Positions 1 to 4,812 of a stretch of DNA of 5,411 bases are shown one piece after another. The translations under genes were made by a program, and so were the position numbers. Numbering within the stretch: the first letter of the stretch is position 1; every line of letters begins with the position of its first letter. Location: positions 1 through 5,411 of the forward strand of contig JACQNT010000205.1 in NCBI GenBank assembly GCA_016202915.1, written 5' to 3'. Origin of the DNA: Acidobacteriota bacterium. GTDB lineage: Bacteria; Acidobacteriota; Polarisedimenticolia; Gp22-AA2. Under the pieces are notes generated by a model. It was given only the letters and a program-made list of their open reading frames with translations, had not been told where the DNA came from and did not search any database.

Positions 1-446
1 ACCTCCTGGGACGCCTCGTAGGCCGTGGAGACGATCTGGCTGCCGGCCTCGATCAGGCTCCGCAGGACCGCCTTCTCCTTGACGATCCGGGCGTAGTACT
101 CGACGTTCGCCGAGCGCGGCACGCCGTCGACGAGGGAGGCGATGTAGGCGGGGCCGCCGACGGCGTCGAGATCGCCGCTGCGCGTCAGCTCCTCCTTGAC
201 GGTCACCGGGTCGATGGCCGTCGTCCTTTCCGAGAGATCGGTCATCACCTTGAAGATCCTGCGGTGGGGCTCGCGGTAGAAGTCGTCCTCCGTGAGGATC
301 TCCTGGGCCCGGTTGATGGCGGCGTTCTCCACGAGGATCGCCCCCAGGACGGAGCGTTCCGCCTCCATGTTGTGGGGAATGATTTTCTCGAGGGTGACGT
401 CGCCGGCCAAGGGAGTCTCCGCGGGAGCGGGCCCGTATCGTAGCAT
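1..446 (-). CDS. dnaB: Replicative DNA helicase DnaB, N-terminal part (cut by window edge)
   Basis: DnaB is the hexameric ATP-dependent helicase that unwinds DNA at the replication fork and recruits primase. Reading leftward from 446, 148 codons are visible. They cover the N-terminal helical domain and the beginning of the linker. Family hallmarks are PHNMEAERSVLGAIL (residues 24-38), EDDFYREPHRRIF (53-65), a VGGPAYIASLVDGVP segment (96-110) and ANVEYYARIVKEK (113-125), which align well by eye with B. subtilis DnaC and E. coli DnaB. The Walker A ATPase domain lies beyond the window. Two in-frame starts compete. ATG at 446 has GGAGG only 2 nt upstream. TTG at 410 has GGAGA at normal spacing and would give a protein 12 residues shorter, closer to the short leader of B. 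subtilis DnaC. The gene is divergent from rnpB; no rplI or rpsF gene lies directly upstream as is common elsewhere. Family assignment is firm, start is not. Confidence 0.95.
   Translation of the reverse strand, partial: MLRYGPAPAETPLAGDVTLEKIIPHNMEAERSVLGAILVENAAINRAQEILTEDDFYREPHRRIFKVMTDLSERTTAIDPVTVKEELTRSGDLDAVGGPAYIASLVDGVPRSANVEYYARIVKEKAVLRSLIEAGSQIVSTAYEASQE
437..442 (-). promoter_or_regulatory. dnaB: Possible -10 element for dnaB
   Basis: On the minus strand the hexamer TACGAT lies in a locally AT-richer patch and resembles a -10 box. I see no convincing -35 hexamer at 16-18 nt upstream. If it is used, transcription would begin near 430, downstream of the ATG at 446, and would force use of the TTG start at 410 with the GGAGA motif. 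This is a tentative call that mainly matters for choosing the dnaB start. Confidence 0.2.
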
Positions 447-592
447 AACCTCCGGCGCGGCAGACCGAGGGCGATCTGAGGCATCGCCGCGTTCTGGTGA
501 GGCGCGCACGTGCCCGCGCGGTTGCGCCGAACCGTGCCACGCGCCACGGCAGGGACCGCCCCCTCCCGGGGATGCCTCACCCGGGCGATTGC
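447..592. other. Divergent dnaB-rnpB intergenic region
   Basis: No gene is supported here. The stretch is GC-rich and contains short inverted repeats: GGCGAT/ATCGCC (470-475 and 483-488), the 8-bp palindrome GCACGTGC (506-513), and CGGTT/AACCG (519-523 and 530-534). Any of these could be operators, but repeats this short are expected by chance at this GC content. Open frames crossing the region are shadows with no family resemblance. Confidence 0.4.
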
Positions 593-622
593 TTGCGCCC
601 CGTGGAAACGCTCTGCTAGAAT
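593..622 (+). promoter_or_regulatory. rnpB: Probable sigma70 promoter of rnpB
   Basis: The -10 box TAGAAT (617-622) is preceded by TGC (614-616), an extended -10 arrangement. A weak -35 box TTGCGC (593-598) lies 18 nt upstream. Initiation 6-7 nt after the -10 would fall at 628-629, exactly where the P1 helix of RNase P RNA begins. The match of predicted start to the structural 5' end of the RNA is the strongest support; the -35 box alone would be unconvincing. Confidence 0.65.
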
Positions 623-627
623 CCGTA

Positions 628-1041
628 GGGGCCGGAGTGATACGGATGGTCGCTGCCCGGAACGATCCGGGGAGAGGAAAGTCCGAACTCCACAGGGCAT
701 TGCGCTGGGTAACGCCCAGTCCCGGCGACGGGAAGGAAAGTGCCACAGAGAACAGACCGCCGGGAAGGGAGGCCTCGGCCTCCCGCCCGGCAAGGGTGAA
801 ACGGTGGGGTAAGAGCCCACCAGTGCCCCGGGTGACCGGGGCAGCTCGGCAAACCCCGCAAGGAGCAAGACCAAATAGGGGAGCGCACGCGGGTGGCCCG
901 CCCGACAGCTCCCGGGTCGGTCGCTTGGCGCCCCGATCGGATGGGGCGCCGCCCCCGCGGGGAACCGCGGGGGTAGAGGAATGACCATCGGCCGCCGCAA
1001 ACGGCGGCAACAGGATTCGGCTTACGGATCACTCCGGCCCG
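628..1041 (+). ncRNA. rnpB: RNase P RNA, bacterial type A
   Basis: This is the catalytic RNA of RNase P, which with protein RnpA removes 5' leaders from pre-tRNA. The ends close in a perfect 12-bp P1 (629-640 with 1029-1040). P2 pairs 645-651 with 983-989. P4 pairs 679-681 and 683-687 with 1016-1023, leaving the universally conserved bulged U at 682. The core motif GAGGAAAGTCC begins near 674, and AGAGGAATGACC (975-986) matches the conserved segment before P2'. P3 is short (656-661 with 666-671). P13 is 803-808 with 816-821. P14 is 824-831 with 836-843, capped by a GTGA tetraloop. L15 has the GGT motif (915-917) that binds the tRNA CCA end. A GGAA-capped hairpin (952-973) fits P18. An extra hairpin lies at 927-950 and a P19-like hairpin at 991-1008. 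The length, about 413 nt, slightly exceeds the 377 nt of E. coli, which these additions explain. No intrinsic terminator follows. The ends are inferred from P1 and may be off by a few bases. Confidence 0.96.
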
Positions 1042-1057
1042 CCTCCCGATCCGCATC

Positions 1058-2281
1058 GTGCCGTCTCCTCCCGCGATGCCTGATGCGCGCGCGCTGAGGG
1101 CGCGCCTGAAATCCGAGGTGACGCGCCTGTCCCCGGCCATCGCCTCGGTCAGCCGCGAGCTTCACCGTCATCCCGAACTGAGCCTGGAGGAGAAACGTTC
1201 CGCCGGCCTCCTGGCGCGCTTCCTGGCGTCGGAGGGCTTCCGCATCAGGCGGGGAGTGGCCGGGCTGCCGACCGCCTTCGTCGCGCGCAAGAGGAGCCGG
1301 CGCGGGGGGCCGCGCATCGCCCTCCTGGCGGAGTACGACGCCCTCCCCGGGATCGGGCATGCCTGCGGGCACAACCTGATCGGGGCCGCCGCGGTGGGGG
1401 CCGGGGCGGCGCTCGGGAGGGTGCTCGGGGACCTGCAGGGAGAGGTCGTGGTGATCGGGACCCCGGCCGAGGAAACGATCGGCGGGAAGGCGGTGATGGC
1501 CGGCCGGGGCGTCTTCCGCGGCGTGGACGCCGCCCTGATGTTCCATCCCTCCACGGAGAACCGCGTCTACACGACCTCCCTGGCGTGTCACTCCCTGGAG
1601 GTGATCTTCCACGGCCGGGCGGCCCACGCCGTGTCCGCCCCGGAAAAGGGGATCAACGCCCTCGAGGCGCTGATCCGGCTGTTCAACGACCTGAAACGGC
1701 TCAGGCGCCGCCTGCCGCCCGAGGTCCGGATGCCCGGGGTGATCATCGAGGGGGGCAGAAGGGCGAACATCGTCCCGGACCGTGCCGTGGGGCGGTTCTC
1801 CCTTCGGGCCCGCGACCTGGCGACCCTGGGCCGGGTGGAGAAAGCGTTCCGCGCCGCGGCCCGGGCGGCGGCCAGGGCGACCGGGGCGCGCCTCGCGATC
1901 CGCTCTGTCGATTATCCCTACGCCGAGATGGTGACCAACCGGGCCCTGGCCGCGATCTTCAAGCGCGAGCTCCGGAGGATGGGGCGGAGGACGGTGGACG
2001 CCCCGAGAACGCGGATGGGCTCGCTCGACATGGGGAACGTCAGCCACCGCGTCCCCTCCATCCATCCGTACGTCGCGATCGCCCCTCCCGGCGTGGCCCT
2101 TCATTCGCGCGCCTTCGCCCGCCTCGCGGGCGGGCCGAGAGGGCGCGCGGGCCTCCTGGTGGCGGCGCGGGCGCTGGCGCTCAGCGCCCTCGAGGTCATG
2201 CTCGACGACGGGACGCTGCGGCGGGCGCGCCGGGAGTTCTTCGAGTTCAGACGCCGCCGGCGCGGGAGGGCGCCATGGTGA
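1058..2281 (+). CDS. M20-family metallo-amidohydrolase (ACY1L2/AbgB-like)
   Basis: Zinc-dependent hydrolase of the M20 peptidase superfamily, which cleaves amide bonds of N-acyl amino acids or dipeptides, probably in the cytoplasm since no signal peptide is seen. Numbering is from GTG 1058 (407 aa). The N-terminal catalytic part has ELHRHPELSLEE (34-45), AEYDALPGIGHACGHN (91-106) with likely metal ligands Cys103 and His105, the acidic pair Glu138-Glu139, and His163 in MFHP. A lid/dimerisation domain spans about 178-285 (FHGRAAHAVSAPEKGINALEAL). The catalytic fold resumes with GSLDMGNVSHRVPSIHPY (321-338) and His349 in ALHS. AEYDALPGIGHACGHN and DMGNVS point to the ACY1L2/PM20D2 and AbgB-like branch; substrate is unknown (p-aminobenzoyl-glutamate, beta-alanyl dipeptides and others are known in relatives). 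Start is uncertain: GTG 1058 or ATG 1076, neither with a Shine-Dalgarno sequence. The C-terminus is arginine-rich (398-404). It follows rnpB by about 20-35 nt and overlaps the next gene by 7 nt. Confidence 0.9.
   Translation: MPSPPAMPDARALRARLKSEVTRLSPAIASVSRELHRHPELSLEEKRSAGLLARFLASEGFRIRRGVAGLPTAFVARKRSRRGGPRIALLAEYDALPGIGHACGHNLIGAAAVGAGAALGRVLGDLQGEVVVIGTPAEETIGGKAVMAGRGVFRGVDAALMFHPSTENRVYTTSLACHSLEVIFHGRAAHAVSAPEKGINALEALIRLFNDLKRLRRRLPPEVRMPGVIIEGGRRANIVPDRAVGRFSLRARDLATLGRVEKAFRAAARAAARATGARLAIRSVDYPYAEMVTNRALAAIFKRELRRMGRRTVDAPRTRMGSLDMGNVSHRVPSIHPYVAIAPPGVALHSRAFARLAGGPRGRAGLLVAARALALSALEVMLDDGTLRRARREFFEFRRRRRGRAPW
2264..2270 (+). promoter_or_regulatory. Ribosome binding site of the LD-carboxypeptidase gene
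   Basis: GGGAGGG lies within the last codons of the amidohydrolase gene, with GGAGG 5 nt before the ATG at 2275. It fixes the carboxypeptidase start even though the same reading frame stays open far upstream, and it indicates independent or coupled re-initiation at the overlap. Confidence 0.8.
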
Positions 2282-3189
2282 GACCGCTCATCCCTCCGGC
2301 GCTCCGGCCGGGCGACCGGATCGGGATCATGGCGCCGGGCGGCCCGATCCGTCCGGCGGAGGTCGAGCGCGGGATGGCGTACCTGGCGGGGCGCGGCTAC
2401 ATCCCGGTCCCCGCCCCGCACCTCGGCGCGCGCCACGGTTACCTGGCCGGCACCGACGTCGAGCGGCTTCAGGATTTCGACCGCCTCCTGGCCGACAGGG
2501 ATCTGAGCGCGATCTGGTTCGCGCGCGGCGGCTACGGGAGCGCGCGGCTGGTGGCGGACCTCGACCTGTCTCCGTTGCAGGAGCGCCCCAAGGCGCTGAT
2601 CGGGTACAGCGACGTCACCGTCCTGCAGGCGGCCGCGCTGCGGGCACTGGGCCTGGCCACGTTCTACGCGCCGCTGGTCTCGGAGCTGGGGGATCCCGCG
2701 GCGTTCTCGGAGGCCTCCCTCTGGAGGGCTCTATCGTCCGGCTCCGGGCCGCTCGACTACGAACTCGACCCGCGCTCGGTCCTGCGCGCGGGCTGCGGCG
2801 AAGGGCCCCTGGTCGGGGGCTGCCTGTCGCTCCTGGTGAGCCTGGTAGGAACCCCCTACGAGCCGACGACCGACGGCGCGATCCTCTTCTGGGAGGACGT
2901 CAACGAGGAGCCGTACAGGATCGACCGGATGCTGGGCCACCTCCGACTGGCGGGACGGCTGGCGCGCCTCCGGGGAATGCTGGTGGGTCGGCTCGTCGGC
3001 TGCCAGGCGAAGGAGCCCGGGAACGATCTGCCCCTGGCGGAGATCCTGGAAGCGCACCTCAAGGGGACCGATTACCCGGTGGTCCTGGACGTGCCGGCCG
3101 GCCACTGCCCGGGCAAGATCACCCTGCCGCTCGGGCGCCGCGCCCGCCTGGACACGGCCGGCGCGCGCCTGTCGATCCCGGGAGTCTGA
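2275..3189 (+). CDS. ldcA: Muramoyltetrapeptide LD-carboxypeptidase, S66 family (LdcA/MccF-like)
   Basis: S66 serine peptidases cleave the LD bond between a diamino acid and the terminal D-Ala of murein tetrapeptides, a cytoplasmic step of peptidoglycan recycling; the MccF branch instead hydrolyses microcin C-type compounds. The 304-residue protein has the usual family length. Seen in order: start of the N-terminal domain RPGDRIGIMAPGGPI (11-25), WFARGGYGSARL (81-92), nucleophile motif IGYSDVT (109-115) with Ser112, PLVGGCLSLLVSLVGTPYEP (178-197), FWEDVNEEPYRIDRML (205-220) with probable catalytic Glu207, and PAGHCPGKITLPLG (274-287) with probable catalytic His277. Spacing agrees with the Ser-Glu-His triad of P. 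aeruginosa LdcA. No signal peptide is present. The ATG at 2275 overlaps the upstream stop and has a good GGAGG; the frame is open further upstream but that region is the amidohydrolase gene. LdcA is favoured over MccF because no resistance or transporter genes are nearby, but sequence alone does not exclude other substrates. Confidence 0.93.
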   Translation: MVRPLIPPALRPGDRIGIMAPGGPIRPAEVERGMAYLAGRGYIPVPAPHLGARHGYLAGTDVERLQDFDRLLADRDLSAIWFARGGYGSARLVADLDLSPLQERPKALIGYSDVTVLQAAALRALGLATFYAPLVSELGDPAAFSEASLWRALSSGSGPLDYELDPRSVLRAGCGEGPLVGGCLSLLVSLVGTPYEPTTDGAILFWEDVNEEPYRIDRMLGHLRLAGRLARLRGMLVGRLVGCQAKEPGNDLPLAEILEAHLKGTDYPVVLDVPAGHCPGKITLPLGRRARLDTAGARLSIPGV

Positions 3190-3197
3190 TCGGGGGC

Positions 3198-3212
3198 CGG
3201 GCGGGCCGCCCG
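3198..3212. terminator. GC-rich hairpin at the convergent gene junction (possible weak terminator)
   Basis: CGGGCG (3198-3203) can pair with CGCCCG (3207-3212) across a 3-nt loop. It lies exactly between the stop of the LD-carboxypeptidase gene (3187-3189) and the stop of the opposing GWxTD gene (3214-3216). Neither strand has a U-tract after the stem, so it is not a standard intrinsic terminator. It might slow polymerase or block 3' exonucleases for both transcripts. Confidence 0.3.
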
Positions 3213-3213
3213 C

Positions 3214-4692
3214 TCAGTTGATCGAGAAGGCCAGCTCGCGCTGGATCGACTTGCCCGAGACCTTGTCGGCCACGGCGATCTCCAGCCGGTACGCGGCCGG
3301 CATCTTCTGGTTCGGGTAGATCAGGTCCTTGGCGTCCACGGCGTACAGCTCGACCTGCCCCTGCTTGGCCTGGACGATCGGCTTGCCGAACCGCCTCCAG
3401 GAGCCGGCGTCGTCCTTGATGTGGAAGGTGTACGTCACTTCCAGGCTCGGGCGGCCGCTCGCCGGGTCGGGGGCCGGGTTGTAGACCTGGTAGTAGAAGG
3501 CCAGCGTCTCGTTCCGGAGGAGGCTGGGAACGGCGCGGGGGACCAGGCGGAACGATCCGAGGACGTACGGGCCGGCGGAGGGCTTGTCGTCGTCCGGGCC
3601 GAGCCCCGCCTGGATCGAGGTGAACTTCGCCAGGAGCGCGATGCTGCTCAGGCCGAACTCCTTGCCCGAGAAGTCGGGGACTTCGATCGTCTGCACCAGG
3701 CTCCCCATCTGCCCGCGGATCACCCGGTCCTCGACGATCAGGCCGATCCTGTAGCTGCCCGGGGCCAGGTTCCGGCGCGCCTGGTAGACGTAGCTGCCCG
3801 GGGGGACGTCGGCGGCGGGGACGAACGGCAGATCGCCGGTCACGTTCACGGGCTGGCCTCCGGCGGCGGGGACCAGGCGGGCGAACGGGAAGAGCGCCGT
3901 GTCGCCGCCCCCATGCGCGGCGTCGCGCGGGATCTCCACAGTGATGACGGTCAGGGTGGTCCCGTCCGCGGCCGCGTAGTAATCGTAGACCGCCTGTGCC
4001 GGCACCTGGCCGGGGCCGGCTCCTTTGCTCAGGAGGTCCTCGAGGATCGGGATCTGGCGGCGGCTCTCGGGCGTCAGGTCCTCCGCCGGGTCCCTCGCGG
4101 GGGCGGCCGGGGCCTGGGCGATCTCCTCCGCTGGCGGCGGGGCGGGGATCCGCCAGCCGATGCCGCGGGTCTCCGGGTGGCTGGCGACGTACTTCTCCAG
4201 GATCTTGCGGTCGAGGAGGAGGGGAGCGGAGGTGCCGCTGGCGAACGTCAGCGCGAGAGGCTCCTTGATGCCGGTGACCTCGTTCGGCTCGAAGGTCCAG
4301 ACGTTGCGGCCGCGGGTGTCCTTGTCAGACTTGGTCGGGGGTCCGAGCAGGAGGTAGACCCGCCCCATGTCGGTGAGGGAGCCGATCCCGGCGATCGGCT
4401 TGAGGGTCTTGTCCGCCTCCTCGACCTTCTTCCAGAAGATGACCTCGAACTCGTTGAGGGGCGTGCCGGGCGTCGGATCGCGCTTCTCCCAGAACTCCTT
4501 GACGAAGGCGGCGCGCGCCTCGTCGGTCTTCAGTCCCTTGAACTGCTTCTCCTCGTCCTCGGACATCAGCCAGCGGACGGGCCCCCTGGCCCATTCCCTG
4601 TCGGGCCTCCGGTAATCACGGACCTCGGCTGAAAGAGACGGGGCGGCCAGGAGCCACAGGATCGGGAGGATCAGCGCGCGCGTTCCGGCCAT
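3214..4692 (-). CDS. Exported GWxTD-domain protein of unknown function
   Basis: A 492-residue protein. Residues 1-22 look like a Sec signal peptide (Arg5, hydrophobic 6-20, likely cleavage after SLSA), with no lipobox cysteine, so export to the periplasm or beyond is likely. Residues 38-135 match the GWxTD domain: RWLMSEDEEKQFKGLKTDEAR (40-60), FVKEFWEKRDPTPGTPLNEFE (63-83), then GSLTDMGRVYLLLGPP (104-119) and VWTF (131-134). The signature itself is altered: Gly-Ser-Leu-Thr-Asp replaces Gly-Trp-x-Thr-Asp. A Pro/Ala-rich linker covers about 182-202. The remaining 290 residues are rich in predicted beta strands (for example 246-254, 313-322, 395-405, 416-425 and 465-475), suggesting Ig-like or beta-sandwich domains, which I infer only from pattern. 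The molecular function of the family is not known to me; it is frequent in Acidobacteriota. ATG 4692 has GAGGTGA just upstream and a strong promoter. It is convergent with the LD-carboxypeptidase gene and divergent from truA. Confidence 0.88.
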   Translation of the reverse strand: MAGTRALILPILWLLAAPSLSAEVRDYRRPDREWARGPVRWLMSEDEEKQFKGLKTDEARAAFVKEFWEKRDPTPGTPLNEFEVIFWKKVEEADKTLKPIAGIGSLTDMGRVYLLLGPPTKSDKDTRGRNVWTFEPNEVTGIKEPLALTFASGTSAPLLLDRKILEKYVASHPETRGIGWRIPAPPPAEEIAQAPAAPARDPAEDLTPESRRQIPILEDLLSKGAGPGQVPAQAVYDYYAAADGTTLTVITVEIPRDAAHGGGDTALFPFARLVPAAGGQPVNVTGDLPFVPAADVPPGSYVYQARRNLAPGSYRIGLIVEDRVIRGQMGSLVQTIEVPDFSGKEFGLSSIALLAKFTSIQAGLGPDDDKPSAGPYVLGSFRLVPRAVPSLLRNETLAFYYQVYNPAPDPASGRPSLEVTYTFHIKDDAGSWRRFGKPIVQAKQGQVELYAVDAKDLIYPNQKMPAAYRLEIAVADKVSGKSIQRELAFSIN

Positions 4693-4695
4693 CGC

Positions 4696-4702
4696 TCACC
4701 TC
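4696..4702 (-). promoter_or_regulatory. Ribosome binding site of the GWxTD gene
   Basis: On the minus strand GAGGTGA ends 3 nt before the ATG at 4692. It supports that start over any internal one and agrees with the signal peptide beginning there. Confidence 0.75.
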
Positions 4703-4734
4703 GCAGGGCGGTATCGGACCACGGGAGGCGCGGG

Positions 4735-4763
4735 ATTATACCGGCCCTCCCGGCCTCCGTCAA
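4735..4763 (-). promoter_or_regulatory. Near-consensus sigma70 promoter of the GWxTD gene
   Basis: Minus strand: -35 TTGACG (4763-4758), a 17-nt spacer, and a perfect -10 TATAAT (4740-4735). Transcription should start near 4728, giving a leader of about 36 nt before the ATG at 4692. This is the best promoter in the window (11 of 12 consensus bases at optimal spacing) and suggests strong constitutive expression unless repressed. Confidence 0.88.
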
Positions 4764-4785
4764 ACCGCGGCTCGCGGCATATAAT
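4757..4785 (+). promoter_or_regulatory. truA: Probable promoter of truA
   Basis: Plus strand: a perfect TATAAT at 4780-4785. The hexamer 17 nt upstream is CCGTCA (4757-4762), a poor -35, so the promoter may be weak or activator-dependent. The expected start near 4792 gives a leader of about 21 nt. The -35 region physically overlaps the -35 box of the opposing GWxTD promoter. Confidence 0.6.
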
Positions 4786-4789
4786 GCCG
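4775..4789. repeat. Palindrome centred on the truA -10 box (possible operator)
   Basis: CGGCAT (4775-4780) and ATGCCG (4784-4789) form a 6-bp inverted repeat with a 3-nt ATA centre. It overlaps the TATAAT at 4780-4785. Such placement is typical of a repressor operator, but it could also arise by chance because TATAAT-like sequence is itself partly symmetrical. Confidence 0.4.
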
Positions 4790-4791
4790 GC

Positions 4792-4806
4792 GCGCGCGCA
4801 GCGCGC
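4792..4806 (+). repeat. CpG hairpin in the truA leader
   Basis: GCGCGC (4792-4797) and GCGCGC (4801-4806) can pair across a GCA loop. If transcription begins near 4792 this stem would sit at the extreme 5' end of the truA mRNA, immediately before the weak AAGG at 4807-4810 and the ATG at 4813. It could stabilise the mRNA or hinder initiation. Confidence 0.35.
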
Positions 4807-4812
4807 AAGGCC

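Noticed and set aside
478..578. Inverted 8-bp repeat GAGGCATC (478-485) and GATGCCTC (571-578)
   Set aside because: A match of this length over the spacer is within chance expectation, and the arms are far apart with no supporting structure.
621..647. ATCCGTA (621-627) complementary to TACGGAT (641-647), also repeated at 1023-1029
   Set aside because: The first arm lies upstream of or at the promoter -10 and probably outside the mature RNA; pairing would also compete with the perfect P1 helix. Most likely a by-product of P1/P2 and P4 flanking sequence.
245..1140. Several open frames on both strands across rnpB and the dnaB-rnpB spacer
   Set aside because: They cross the structured RNase P RNA and the dnaB 5' end, share no family resemblance and reflect the lack of stop codons at high GC.
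1022..2104. Minus-strand open frame of 360 codons opposite the amidohydrolase
   Set aside because: No recognisable domain and a shadow-type His/Arg/Gly/Pro composition; the plus strand carries clear M20 motifs.
1585..2274. Upstream in-frame extension of the LD-carboxypeptidase reading frame
   Set aside because: The extension is low-complexity Pro/Arg/Gly sequence inside the well-supported amidohydrolase gene; the family N-terminus and the ribosome binding site both place the start at 2275.
3421..4632. Long plus-strand open frame of 403 codons antisense to the GWxTD gene
   Set aside because: Its composition (Gly, Arg, Glu, Asp and Val rich without motifs) is that of a high-GC antisense shadow. 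The opposite strand has a signal peptide, family motifs, ribosome binding site and promoter.
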